Of a stretch of 64,000 nucleotides of DNA, positions 20,668-32,944 are shown piece by piece (within the stretch, counting starts at the first letter, position 1; the number at the start of each line of letters is the position of its first letter). Origin of the DNA: Axinella damicornis (Eukaryota > Porifera > Demospongiae > Axinellida > Axinellidae). A program made the translations under genes and the position numbers. Under the pieces are notes generated by a model, which was not told where the DNA came from, did not search any database, and was given only the letters and a program-made list of their open reading frames with translations. The stretch lies in contig OZ007510.1 of the NCBI GenBank assembly GCA_963931865.1, positions 1,573,205-1,637,204 of the forward strand, read 5' to 3'.

Positions 20668-21245
20668 GTGACTCAGGGCCGTAGGAAGGTTGTGAGTAGT
20701 GGGGAGGCCTTGCAGGGGCGGATACAGGATTTGTGAAAGGGGGGCTAATAGCTTCCGAAGGCAGCGAATAGAGGCGCGTATTTTTTCGCCTTCATTTTTC
20801 AGTTGTCAGGATGGGCTCTCGTGGCACTTTCGTGCTTTCCACTGCAAGTTCCAGATGTACGGGTAGCAACACGAGTTCCAGGATCGATGCTGCACAGAGA
20901 CGTAAAACTAAATTATTCAAGTGAAACACCCGGACCCGTGAGCCCGATACTCGTCCCCAGCGCTACTAGTTAGGTCAAAGGTCGCTGTAGCTGCAACGTG
21001 ACCAGATCTGAAGTCTAGCTAGCTCTAGCTGTGATATAAAACTTACCATGTTGCTGCTTTCAAATGTCTATGTATCGCTATCTTCATTGGCAAAGATGAG
21101 AACAAAAGGCTGAGCACAAAGTGCTGGAGTCAAACTGCCCAGGTAAGCTTTAATAGATGGGCGTGGCCAAACTTTGGGGGCTGAAAAAGTGGGGCGGCTG
21201 AAGCCTCCCCAGCCGCCCCTACTCCTACGGCCTTGTGACTTAGTT
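20668..21245. mobile_element. Non-autonomous element with GGGCCGTAGGA ends
   Basis: The left end AGGGCCGTAGGAAGG is mirrored by CCTACTCCTACGGCC at the right. The internal segment 20752-20845 (CTTCCGAAGGCAGCGAATAG, later GGATGGGCTCTCGTGGCAC) is related to 40196-40330 in a Dicer intron, so both belong to one family. No ORF. Confidence 0.72.
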
Positions 21246-21383
21246 CAAAAGTGGCAAGTGGGGTGTCTTGTAATTCCTGGGATGAATGTGCTAATACAGA
21301 CCTGTATGGGTAAAGAGCCCATAATGTACAGGTTGGTAGTAACCCCCTTGCAATTTGTTTAGGTCTCCAGTGAATGGATAATT

Positions 21384-21919
21384 GTAGCCTCGTACCCAGG
21401 CCCCGCCCCGCCTGAAAAAGAAAAGGCCTGGTATCCACTGTTTGTGCATGCATTTAATTTCCCAGAACTCTTGGGTAAATTGTGGTCTACAGTGTGTTAC
21501 ATCTGTACAACACCACAACGTCAAAATCATGTACTATATCGCTACTGCAGCTTTCCTGAGCAACAATGGAGTTCAACGATTGAACACTCCTACATGTATA
21601 ACCTTCAGTGGCCAAGTACACCTGTATGTGTCTCCAGCCAGAATGGGTAGCCTCCGTTTCAGCCAAATAGACTTGTGTACACGGCTCACCGACCAAGTTT
21701 GAAACGTCTGTGTGCTATGAAGCATTACTGTTTGTCATGACTGTAATGGCCACGTGCCGATGACGTGATGCTACACCAGAACGAGATCAAAACTTGCTAA
21801 CTTGCCCTGCATCATATGCCCCTCCCCCTTCATCTTGGCCTAGATACTTACGCGCATGCGCTAACAGTGGATGCCAGGCCCTTTCTTTTTGGGTGGGGTC
21901 AGGCCTGGGCATGAGGCTA
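21384..21919. mobile_element. Mutator-like MITE (TAGCCTCG ends), 536 bp
   Basis: The ends are TAGCCTCGTACCCAGGC and GCCTGGGCATGAGGCTA, flanked by exact 9-bp repeats GGATAATTG. It shares the inner CCTGGTATCCACTGTTTG motif with the 10963-11557 element. Confidence 0.88.
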
Positions 21920-22343
21920 GGATAATTGCTTCTCAATGCAATTCTGCATGTGCAAGCCCCAAATTAGTTGTAGAGCTGGCGGATGATGATGACGGTGTTA
22001 AACTGTTCACACTGTAATTCTGCTTTTGGACGTCATACCGGTACCGTAAATTTGGTGCATGCAATGTAACGTATGAACAACGAACAGTTAGAATCGTATT
22101 CAGTGGCAGGAGGAATGTGTTAATGGGCAACGTGGCTGATAAAGGAGCATAAGACAAGAGCATCAGGAAGAAAGGGCTGAAACATTATACTGACATGAAA
22201 ATCTGTAGACAAAGGTAGACTAGGCTAACAATGACAACTATTGTGACCTCACTGGCCAAAGCTCACTCACGCTTGCCCCACAATGTCCTGCATTCTCCTG
22301 GTACAATGACTATTGTATGAACTGGTGAGCTGAAGCTACCTGG

Positions 22344-22643
22344 TTGACCACACCTGTCTACAACTACTCAGCATATCCACGAAACCACTGTTACTGCATC
22401 ACCGTCTTCCCATATGCTATGCCATTGATCAATTGGTGGTACATGGGCATTAATTGGGGCAACTTGTACATACGAGCTAACGAGGTTAACACTGAGTGTG
22501 TTGTGTACATGTCCCACAGGGAGTACGCCAATATGGCGTCGGTGCGGTACATCGACTTTGACAGTCCTGAGAGGGTCCACCGCAAGCCCAGATCCACCAT
22601 CCGATCCAAACCCGAGCTAATAGAGACTGAGCCGGTGCACTGA
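22344..22643 (+). CDS. Unassigned ORF, possible terminal exon
   Basis: An open frame ends at TGA 22641-22643. Its last part (ASVRYIDFDSPERVHRKPRS, then STIRSKPELIETEPVH) has the look of real protein. Plausible acceptors precede it: CTACTCAG at about 22370 and GTCCCACAG at about 22519. No upstream exon could be linked and no family was recognised. It lies between the kinase gene and the RhoGEF gene. Confidence 0.3.
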   Translation: MTTPVYNYSAYPRNHCYCITVFPYAMPLINWWYMGINWGNLYIRANEVNTECVVYMSHREYANMASVRYIDFDSPERVHRKPRSTIRSKPELIETEPVH

Positions 22644-22649
22644 ATCAGT

Positions 22650-23107
22650 TCCGGACATGTGATATTACCCGACACAGTGATATTATTACCCCACTTTTAA
22701 ACTTTATGTCAATGACTAGTCGTAAAATTTAATAGTTCATTTGGGATGACCTCTTGTATATATGCTAGTAATACATGGCAACTATAGCTACTTGTGTATG
22801 TGTGTAGTTATGTGTTCATTTTCAACTTAATAACCTGTTCTGTCATAGTGTGGAAACATGAATTTTCGTTACCAGTTTATTTTGTGCTATGGTTTGTTGA
22901 CATTCACAGCAGCTGTCTCGCATCTTCAGGACAACAATGGATTCTCCACTTCATGAATTTACAGGAGTCGAGTCCATGGTTGATGTCAGCTGCCATCGTA
23001 GAATCTCACTCAGAACACCATACCATCTAAACAAACAGCAGAATTTTAACCCCTGACTTCCATGTGTACACGTGACAGCCTAATAGTGACTCTAACTGTG
23101 TACACAC
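22650..23107. other. No clear gene; probable 3' end of the RhoGEF gene
   Basis: On the minus strand two acceptors (TTTGTTTAG at about 23031 and a CTGAAG at about 22925) could supply a short last exon of the RhoGEF gene. Neither end is convincing. Confidence 0.3.
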
Positions 23108-25795
23108 CTCTCATAGTCGTATGAGTTGGGCAGCTGGAAGAAGTACGGTCTCTTGCCTGGGTAGCTGAGTTTGAGGACATTTTGTCTGGTGATGGCATCA
23201 GCCTGCTTGGACGGGGGGGGGGGGGGGGGGGGGAGGAAGGATATTCTTGATTGGGTGTTGCGTCTTGGACTGGGGTACACTAGAGATCACATGCATCACA
23301 TGCAGTCTTATAAGCTGATGCTGGTAAGAATCTTACCAGGTCTGGCACAGATAGATGATATCCCACCAGTAACAATGCCCCAGTTGCCGCGTCACACTGC
23401 ACATGATAATGAATAGAGGGGTGTCATACATTGTATTCCCTGGTGGTTCCCAACTTTGCTAAGAACATCATGACCATGCACTGAAATGGTGACTGCTGTT
23501 TTGCAGTCTTCATTAGGCTGATGAAGACAAGATGGTGGTGGAAGGTAGCCTCGTTCCCAGTCCCACGCCCAGCTTTTCGTCAAAAAGCTGGGCGTGGGAC
23601 TGGGAACGAGGCTAAGTTGAAGGTGAACTTGAAACAGATTGCAATATGACTGACTGAAGCGGCTGGAGAAAGTCTGGAAGTCTTGTCTAGCTTCAGTGAT
23701 GCTAGGCAGGTTGAAAAGTAAAAACAAACGATCCATCTTCAGGGCTGCCTCACTTACGCGATGGTTGTCATAGCAGATGAGGGCTCGGTTTGTAAGCACA
23801 AACCATCTCCTCCTCCAGAGTTCTCCGCTAGCTGACCTCTGGTTCATGTAGCTGCTGAGGCTGTTGTCTGCTCCAGGCCTGAGGGACTGGGAGGAGGGGA
23901 GGAAGGAGTGACCCACTCTCACACCGACCACACACACAGAAGAAGGAGTGATCCACTCACTCACCTCCACATGACATGACACACACATACACACACTCAC
24001 TCACCTTGTGTAGTTCTTCCTTATTTTCTTCGCTTACAAATTCAGTCACAACCTCGATCTCTCCCATGTCTACTTCCTCCCTCCCCACTCTTGCTCCGCC
24101 CTCCCCAGGAGGTAGCAGAATCGAAGGTCTTAATCCAGTAGAGTGGGACACTCGAATTGACCTCCGGACCCAAGAAGGTTCACTGTGCTCGAACGAAGGA
24201 TCATTCAGTACTGCCAAAATAGAACCTGATTGGAGGATGTGCAGTTTTCATAACTTGTAGTATGAGCCCACACTATCAGCTATACCAGGTTGGCATTTCC
24301 CGAGAGCCTTGATTGAAAGTTCCAGTGGTATATTTAACTACTATCTCACTTCCTAACCTAGGTGAGCAGCTGTTATGTTAAAAGCTGCAACATCTGCACT
24401 TCCCCCTCGTTTTAACTCACTGTTTGTCTCTGGGTCGTTCAACAGTGTTTCATACTTTTCCACGCTACTGAACGACTTCCTGCGCTCACTGTCCGCTGTG
24501 ACTGCCTTGTGTAGTTCCTGCAACAATAACATTTCCATGAAAGGGCACAATTAAGGTATACTACACACTATATTCATGCACCCGAGACCAGTGATCCCAG
24601 CCTCATACCCAGCCTCCCCCACCTCTGCTTCCATACTGAAAGTGAAACACCACAGATGGGAAGAAGGCTAAAGCAAGCCCCCACTGAATCACTGAATGGA
24701 ATGGGTAGTTGTGGTTGCTATGACGTTCTTTACCTTGAGCCACTTGGTCCTCTCATCCAGTGTCCTGCAACACAGACAAAGTCAACCGAAATTGATAAAT
24801 TCCCCCATCCATGTCCCATTCCAAGGTTATCCCTATATGTCTCAAACCAAGGTTTCTATTTCCATACTAGGAATGGGAACATGTAAATGTGTGTACTTAG
24901 TGCAGAATCGGAAGAGTTTTGTCATCCCTCTCTCTGCAATGCAGAAGGCATTTTCCAGTTGTGGAGATTGCAGATTGGACACCTAGGAGGGGAGGAGGAC
25001 AACAGTTGGTGGGGAGGGGAGGAGATGGGAAGCGGAAGGAGAAAGCAAAGACAATGACAGAGTTGGGAGGGGGCGACACACTCACTCACCAAAAGGTCCC
25101 TCAATGTCAGCTTGTGTTGGATCTTGTACTGCCCATGTTTGGTCATTTGGGTGATCAGCAGGATATCGGAAAACTGGGCCATACAAAGTGGAACATTAGA
25201 ATCATATACTGCTGTGAACTGAGGCATACAATGGCGGTGAAATGATAAAACTCACGAGGAACAGGATGCGTTGTTTTCTCTTTCTGCTGCTTTTCTGTCC
25301 CGGTACCAGGTAGACTGGGCCTCTGCCCAGGTACCTCTGCACGGTAGTGTGCAACAGAAAGATGGTGAGGTATGCATGCAGCAGTCTCATTCCCAGGATG
25401 ACATGGTTTGGGAATGAGGCTGCAGTCCTTAGCTGGCACCACCAAGCATGGGGCAAGGTACATTTACTATGCATACAATGTGTCCACCTAATGCATTAAT
25501 GACCGAGAATGTCATGTGACTGACGTACCCTTCCTGGAGCCACAATGTTCTCTCTCCCAGCAAATGTCTTCTGAATCCTAACCACCTGGGCCTGGTTCTC
25601 CTATGGGACAGCCATGCACAACAACTGAACAGTATATAGCCCACGATTGGCCTCATTCCAAAGCTGGGTGGAGAGGCCTGGGAATGAGGCTTGCCTATCC
25701 TTTGGAGATATCAAAGAAATTAATCGTTGGCTGTACCATGTTACTATGCCTACATTAGATAGATAGATTGATGGATTGATAGATAGATAGATAGG

Positions 25796-25826
<31 letters not shown>

Positions 25827-28800
25827 GTACAAATGTAGATAGCCCAGGTTATTTGTCCAGATCATCTAGAACTATTTCCTTAAAAGAAATCAAGAGTGAG
25901 AAGAGAGCTAATCAGCTCTTGATTGCGCTAATTAGTAGCTTCATGCAAGAGTGCATGATGACGCCATCTGCCGCAATCACGATGATGTCATCATGTGCTC
26001 TTGCCATCTGCCGCAATCACGATGACGTCATCATGTGCTCTTGCCATGTGTCTTAGGCTCAAGGCCAGTAGTTCTGCAACTCACAAGATCCTTGATCCTT
26101 TCGTTCATGTGGACAGCAGCTGCTGAAATGGCAGCCAATGCAGCTGCAGAAAGAACACGACGGTGTAATCACATGGAACAGAGTGTCTAACTCTAATCTC
26201 GTCTTCAGTGCAGTTTTTTCATCACTACCACTTTCCATACTGCTGACGGCATGGAGATGAGGTTATATTTTCATTGCCCTCCATTGCAGTATGAAAACCT
26301 GGCAACATGTGGTGCCGGAGGTCAAGGAGAAATACACACCTTTTGTGTATTCGATGTCAGAGTGACCCTCTGGGAGGTGCCTTAGGTAGTCTGCAGAATC
26401 AATTGGCCATGGGGTCAAAGATCAAGGGTCAAAGGTTAATGTGAAGTCTCTAGTGAGGAAGAGGGGGAGATGATTGATATAGTACCGCACCTTCCAGCAG
26501 CAGTCGGTATCTTGGGATGCGTTGTATTGGACAGAGCATGTAGCTGGAGATGGGGAGGCCTTTGCAGAGTCGACTCAACTGGAGAGATTGAGGGAGAAAA
26601 CATACCTCCCATGGATTCTCAATAGTAAATTCCGCATTGATCAGCTTCAAATGATCACAATTAAGTATATAGGTCACCTTTGAGCGGAAACAAATTTACT
26701 AATCGAGGAAGAAATCTTTAGCAATCACTGGAAATCTCTAGTGTAATCTCTAGTAACATCCAGTAATTATATTCATTTAAACAGGAGCACCCTTCCTTCT
26801 CGTCATCATGTGCTACTGCTTTGAGACTTTAACATACATTCTGTAATTTTTCCAATGAACAATAATATGCAGTGATCTCTATAGTATAACCTCGAGTAAT
26901 CAATAATAATACCTCGACAGTCCTGATGAGATCAGCAAAGGCCTTACAGTTCTTCAACCACTTGCAGTAGCCTAACTGAGCCTCATCGAACCTCGCGGCA
27001 TACATAGTGTAGAGCTGTGTACATGCAAAGAGAGTGAGGCAAGAATGATTGACAGCTAGAGGGTTCTGCACATACTAGTTATTGTTGACATCAATATACC
27101 TCAACTGCAATATCAATTCTACCTTGAAGAAAGGTGCCCTCTTTGCCAGAACATCAGCCACTACTGGGTTGTCGTCCCTGGAGTGGTGGATAGACACGTG
27201 TGTACCCAGCAATACTGCAGGTGTGTTGAGTACTCTGTGCACACTGTCATTGCCATACTGCAGGTGTGTTGAGTACCCTGTGCACACTGCCATTGGCATA
27301 CTGCAGGTGTGTTGAGTACTCTGTGCACACTGTCATTGCCATACTGCAGGTGTGTTGAGTACTCTGTGCACACTGCCATTGGCATACTGCGGGTGTGTTG
27401 AGTACTCAGTGCACACTGTCATTGCCATACTGCAGGTGTGTTGAGTACCCTGTGCACACTGCCATTGGCATACTGCAGGTGTGTTGAGTATCCTGTGCAC
27501 ACTGCCATTGGCATACTGCGGGTGTGTTGAGTACTCAGTGCACACTGTCATTGGTATAAGCTTACCAGTGTTCTATGCGATCTTCCAACTCTTGCAAGAG
27601 GTCAAAGTTCAGGGCATAGATCTCTCCAACATTAAGGAAGATCTCCTTCCGTCCATTCTCTGGGAGTATGGGTCTTCCTGTTAGTTTGGCTGTTTTGAGG
27701 GCACCATGAACTACCTGAGAGAGGGAGGGGGGGAGGAGTTAGCCTCATCCAAGCCCAGACACAGCCATGCTGCTTTCACCCTTTGGGTGAACCCACCCAC
27801 CTCCCCTTTCTATGCAGAACCTATCTCCCAAGGACATTGCTGGAAGTGATGTACACCATGAAGCTGAAAGTATCATGACGTCAGGAAAAGGGTTAAACCT
27901 ACCTCTGCTTGCCAACACAGCTATGCATAGGAGCATGATACATGTGCAGACACTAAATAGCTGTACATAGTTAGAGGGGTTGAAGGCATGCTGATGTAGG
28001 GCCAACTGACTATGACATCAGTATAGGGGAGGAAATGGTCAAGGAAGTCACCCAGCTTGACTAACCTTTTCCAGCAGTTTCAGACTCTGCACGTACCTGC
28101 ATGTGCATGTGTAGATATGGGGAAAAGAAAATGTATGGGTCACGAGCAAACTGTCATCCATCTGCAACGACCAACGTGCATGATGATATCACAGTGCTAG
28201 GCACATGATGCCAAATAAATGAAGGAACCAGCTGATTTCGTTCTTGGACAGAGCTAGCTAGCCTACACATAGGCTGAATAGAACCTCAACAGAAGATTGG
28301 GAATCAGATTCAGCAGGATTTCCTGAAATTCCTACAGTAAAATTAATGTGCTATTGCAAAGTCTATGGCAAACCCTGGTAATTACATGAGATGCATGCAT
28401 CATACACAGCTAGCACCTAGCATTGATCAATCCTGGATAGAGTGAGGTTACAGTAAACAACTTGGGAACCAGAACAAGATAACAGCAAACAATCAAGCAT
28501 ACGTTCGCTCCGTCGTCATGATTTCATGGGCAATGTAGTAGTACTTGGGCTTCTCTGGCTGCACAGTAATACCGTCATCCTAACACGTTGTTGGAGAAGA
28601 AGACAGACAGATCAACCTCCAGAATGAGGATGCTAATAACCGCCCTAAAGAGTGTGTAACTCACAAAGACAGGTTCCGCAGGGTTGGGTGGACCTCCAGG
28701 AGCTTGCAGGTTTTCTGCGTGAATATCACCCTCTGTTTCCATAGCAACTGGGTCATGTGACCCCTTGGCTTCCGGTGGCAGCCTCATATTGGCAGCAGAC

Positions 28801-29726
28801 TGCAATACTTTGTTGTCACTTGATTGGAGACCCTGTGTACTTCCAGCTGCAATCTCCTCACCTTGTGCGACCTCCCCAGAGTCTGTCGCCTCCATGCTCA
28901 CACCCAGTTGCCTGAGGACCATTTCTATGATCACCTCCATCCCACCATCTCCCTCAGCTGGGGGATGCAAGAACGTAGGGTCTTCTTCATGGAGGCCGGT
29001 GGGCCACAGGAGGATGGTCCACTGGGTGTGAGTGGTCTAAGTGCATGAAGGAGAGAGTAGGACACAAAATGTGTAAAACCAAAAACATCTCAAATTACAA
29101 TGTCATGATTCCAGCTTTTTGAAAGAAGTAACTTGTTCTGTGACTGACTTGAGCGACGAGCAACCGGTGTATCCAAAGGACGGACACTCGGAGGTTGTAC
29201 CAGGCCTTACAGGTGTGTGTGTGAACGCCTTCCTCTCTGCAAATATGTGTGTACATGACCCTAACTTCATCATAACCCACATGCATTCTCCAGCGCAAGT
29301 CCTGCATCCTCAAATCGGCTTTTCCCAAGCCAGCAAAGTAACTTTTGCTGCCTTGAATGCCATGATGACCAGCTCTTCAATACTCTATTCAACTGTACTG
29401 TGTTACCAAACAGCACAGCTGGCGGAGTTCAGATCCAGAAACCAGTTTGAAAGCTATCAACAAGGTACCTCGTTTGATATGGCCAACAGTTTGCTACTTC
29501 TGCTGCTAAAATATGCTTATTCTGGCAAGTAAAACCACACGGATTGGTGGTTGTTGGCTTGTACCAGTCACTGTCTTACTTGCTCCTGTTCGGGGAGTTG
29601 CTTCAGGCTTTCAGCATCTTCAACATCCTCGCTCCCACTCTCTCCCTCGCTCTCGTACCACTGGCCTGCTTCGATCGAGCGCTGAAGCTGCTCCTCTGTG
29701 AAAATACCTTCCTTCTCGATCTCCAT
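23108..29726 (-). CDS. FGD-type RhoGEF: DH-PH...PH without FYVE
   Basis: About 19 exons. Those checked for phase are 29726-29580, 29021-28665, 28579-28503, 28096-28066, 27714-27566, 27177-27123, 27014-26913, 26578-26491, 26390-26340 and 26143-26085. Later ones lie near 25.6, 25.3, 25.1, 24.9, 24.75, 24.45, 24.1, 23.8 and 23.2-23.1 kb. An acidic N-terminus precedes the DH domain (YYIAHEIMTTERTYVQSLKL; helix with LCPIQRIPRYRLLLEDYLRH), which exchanges GDP for GTP on Rho-family GTPases. The first PH domain follows (GPVYLVPGQKSSRKRKQRIL, FSDILLITQMTKHGQYKIQH, ENAFCIAERG). After a linker comes a second PH domain (GELWRRRWFVLTNRALICYD; KRPYFFQLPNSYDYER). DH-PH-PH order and DH sequence fit FGD proteins, but the Cys-rich FYVE finger between the PH domains is not present. 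The C-terminal end is uncertain. A 43-bp satellite lies in one intron. Confidence 0.85.
23546..23614. mobile_element. Foldback MITE
   Basis: The perfect arms are TAGCCTCGTTCCCAGTCCCA inward to AGCTTTT, with a very short loop. The flanks GGTGGAAGG / AGTTGAAGG are an imperfect 9-bp duplication. It is in a RhoGEF intron. Confidence 0.82.
25754..25825. repeat. TAGA tetranucleotide microsatellite
   Basis: An almost uninterrupted (TAGA)n run with TTGA and GGTA variants, in a RhoGEF intron. A smaller related patch is at 4070-4110. Confidence 0.9.
27213..27555. repeat. 43-bp satellite, about 8 copies
   Basis: The unit begins TACTGCAGGTGTGTTGAGTA and recurs every 43 bp (starts at 27213, 27256, 27299, 27342 ...). 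GCCATTGGCA and GTCATTGCCA versions alternate, giving an 86-bp higher-order unit. It lies in the RhoGEF intron between the 27714-27566 and 27177-27123 exons and abuts the donor region at 27565. Confidence 0.92.
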
Positions 29727-29839
29727 CGCTCACCAACTCCTGCGGGCCGTACAACTCCGCGTCACACCCACGTGCACTGCGAGTGGGTGGGGCTCGTAAA
29801 CATATTACGTCATAGATGTGCAAAAGGGGGTGGTAAGTG
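29727..29839. promoter_or_regulatory. Shared upstream region, RhoGEF / TTLL
   Basis: Only 113 bp separate the two divergent start codons. It is GC-richer than its surroundings and contains TACGTCATA near 29804-29812, a CRE-like core. A bidirectional promoter is inferred from position. Confidence 0.5.
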
Positions 29840-32076
29840 ATGCGTCTCTCGAGATTCTACCTCTGTACTCTTTTGAACCTGTTGGGGTTCACTGTATGGG
29901 TGTTGCTGTGGGAGCAGTCCAGACTCAGACTGCTGGAGCCATGTGGCGACCATCGTGATATTGACGAAGACATTTCACCTAAAGACCATGTTGTGAATGG
30001 ATCGGATATTGGGCATCCAGTTACAATCTCCAAGAGGCCACTGCTGGTACGCTTTGACTGGTACTCCAGGAAGCAGACTCCAGTGCACATAGGGTATGCT
30101 GCTAAAATGCTTAGCTTTTAGGTTTTTGATCCTTGTTTCTTTCATCTGTTGCAGATATGCTGGAAGAACAGCTATGGCTATTCTTGAACCTTACGGCTTC
30201 AAGGAGACCCATACTGATGACTGGGTAAGTGTTGTACTTTGGAGGCAAATCCACACCACAATCGTCTTTTAATGCTACCACCTTCTCTCAATGTGCATGA
30301 CTGTTGATTTAGATCGCGGTGCAGCAATTTCTCAACAACCTATGCTTTGATAAGGATTAATATCAATGTTGGTGGTAGCTAGTTTCTTCCTTCATTATTG
30401 TGACGTGTGCACATACTACTCGCAAAAGCAACAACATATGGATAGACAAGTAGCTATCGCTATCTTTCGTGCTAGCATTTGCACTTACACAATGCAGCCC
30501 AATCATTCATTTTGTTCACACAGGATCTTTTGTGGACCATGGTTCCCCAGTGGGACTTCTTCCGCATGGCCTCCACCCGCCGCCTTCCCCGTCCTTGGCA
30601 AATCCACAACCACTGCCTGGCTCTCACAGATAAAAGGGGAATATCAGGAAGCAAGGTCTCCCAGTGGGAGCTGTTCAAGTGCATGAAGGATAAGTTTGGT
30701 CCGGAGGAATTCTCGTATATGCCAGAAACACTTGTCATACCAAGGTATGTAATAAATGCAGGCACCTTCTTAGATGTATATTACTGAGACACACCACTGG
30801 AAACATGTCTCTACTACTCAATTTAGAGGCTTGCGTTTGCAATAACAGTCTAGATCTTGGGCATTATGAGTCATGTATTGCTCTCAGGCAAAAGGCCACT
30901 TTGGAGAAGATTCTTGAATCTGACAACTCTCCCTGGATACTGAAGCTCTCCACTGGCAAAAGAGGCATTGGAGTGAACGTGGTAACCAGCAGCAAAGATA
31001 TCCCATCGGATCAGGAGTACGTTGCTCAGCGGTACCTTACAAACCCTCTCTTGGTTGGAGGCCGGAAGTTTCACCTGAGGCTGTACCTTGTTATTACAAA
31101 TCTCCAGCCCCTGAGAGTACTGTTGCACAAAGAGGGTCTTGTGCTCTTTGCAAGCAACAACTATTCCTCAGATCCTAGGACCTACGGTGATTTGACCGTT
31201 CATTTAACAAATGCCGCAGTTGCCGACAGAACTAAGAAGCAAAATGCAGTCAATTCAATGCTCCTGACGGATTTGTGGGAACTCCTGAAGAGGGACTATA
31301 TGGCAAATCCAGAAACTATATGGAAGAAGATTATTGACATAATGGCAAAGCTTGTGTTGAGTGAAATGTGTGACAAAGAATTTGATGTGCTGACTTCAGG
31401 GACTTGTTTCGATGTTATTGGTGTTGACATTCTTCTGGATTCAAATTTCATGCCATATTTGCTAGAATGCAATAATGGACCTGAACTGTACACCGTCACA
31501 GAGAAGATTGAAACCAGAAAGGTATTTAAATCTGCTAGTCTGTGAAAGTTGCTTGAAATCTTCCATATTTTTCCATGGACATGCAGGCCAACGATCTAGC
31601 CCACAGGGCTGTTTTGCAGGACCTCATCCCATTGGCTGCAATCAGTAGAACACCTGACTTACACGTCATGCAGCTGTTCCAGAAGAGGCAAGTTCAGAAG
31701 AATGTACAGTTTGAACCATGACTCGTGCTCATGTATAGATCATAATAATTATTGTTAGTTTGTTTTATCAGATTGCATCAGTTTTGCAAAGAACAAAAGC
31801 TGGAGATATGTGGTGAGAAGGCCAGCTTTGGGGGAACATGTCTCACCCAGTCGCAAATTGATGAGCTCTGGAGAGTACATGATGAGGTGTGTGTGCACTA
31901 TCATGACTTATTGTGTGATCTACTTCATATACAAGGTTGATTTCATCATGTAGGGAACTCGTAACCATCTTGGTCAATTTGTGAGAATTCTACCGTCACC
32001 AGACTACATCAAGTTCTTTAGCCAAGAAGTGTTGTCAATAAATCAACTTGTTGCACAATGGATTGATAAAATATAA
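29840..32076 (+). CDS. Tubulin-tyrosine-ligase-like (TTLL) enzyme with N-terminal anchor
   Basis: Seven exons join in phase: 29840-30093, 30155-30224, 30524-30744, 30888-31521, 31587-31687, 31772-31886, 31954-32076, giving about 505 residues. TTLL enzymes are ATP-grasp ligases that add amino acids (Tyr, Glu, Gly) to tubulin or other proteins. Visible features are [14 protein letters not shown] (nucleotide loop), [47 protein letters not shown], and the metal-site block [20 protein letters not shown]. The start ([23 protein letters not shown]) is a strong hydrophobic segment after a basic start, unlike cytosolic TTLLs. It suggests a type II membrane or secretory location. Intron 5 uses a GC donor (AAGAG|GCAAGT). 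Which TTLL subgroup it belongs to is not resolved. Confidence 0.9.
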
Positions 32077-32944
32077 AAAAAATCATTCAGGTTTTCAAGT
32101 AGGATGGGATCATAGGGTTGATCCAAACAGGTGATATTAGTGGCCGCGCTTTATTGCTACAAGGTACTTTTTTTTATCAAAAGCTGCAGTAACCATTGAT
32201 TCTGCATGCACGTCATTGAATTATTTGTGGTAAGCATGCACTGACAGACAGTTGTCGTTGTCCACTTTACAACTACAACTATTGTGAGGTTCACTCATCT
32301 TTGTTCAATCAGCTAGGGGACATGTTTGCTCAATCAGCTGCATTGTGTTGTGTCCACATCTTTGTGTGTTGGTCTTTGTCTGTTACTATGGTATATACAT
32401 TCTAGTCAGTAAAGATGTACAGGGCTTGACCCTTTGGGGTTTGCGGCCATCTTGGCTGCTGTGATCATAATTATGGAGGAATAGTACGTAACCTCATTAA
32501 TTCTCTAAAACAAGGTAGTCTACATAACAAGATGCTCATCCTCACCCCGACCCTGCAAGCCCGCGAGCAAGCTCCACATAGATGTGTAGTACATATATAC
32601 ATTTGAAGTGATATTTGAGGTTGTGCTAGGCCCAGTCACATTCTGATGATACTCATGTGCATGCACATTTGTATAGCACACTGGATCTGTAATCACAGGA
32701 ATAAATTCCTTCCCCCAATCTAATACAGTTTTCATTCAAAACGCAGAAGACACTTCTAGTTTTGGTGGCTTGCAGTATGCATAGATGCAGCAATATCTGG
32801 AGGTGGAAATGGCTAATACATGACATATAATTTATTTATAAAATGCAGAATGTTACTGTACATGTCTACCTGATTTGCAAAGTCTGTTAGTAAATTGAAG
32901 TAGGTAAATTAAACATTGTGGTATTTTTTACCAGGCAGGAGGAG
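32077..32944. other. Intergenic between two convergent genes, nothing recognised
   Basis: AT-rich sequence with no supported ORF or repeat. It probably holds the 3' UTRs of the TTLL and TRIM genes. Confidence 0.6.

Noticed and set aside
23392..24000. Single 202-codon minus-strand ORF as one exon
   Set aside because: It reads through introns. Only the PH segment (about 23757-23890) fits splice sites and family similarity, and part of the ORF is a foldback MITE.
29119..29532. Plus-strand ORF of 137 codons ending in LLLLLKYAYSGK
   Set aside because: It lies in the first RhoGEF intron, with no recognised domain and no link to the TTLL exons downstream.
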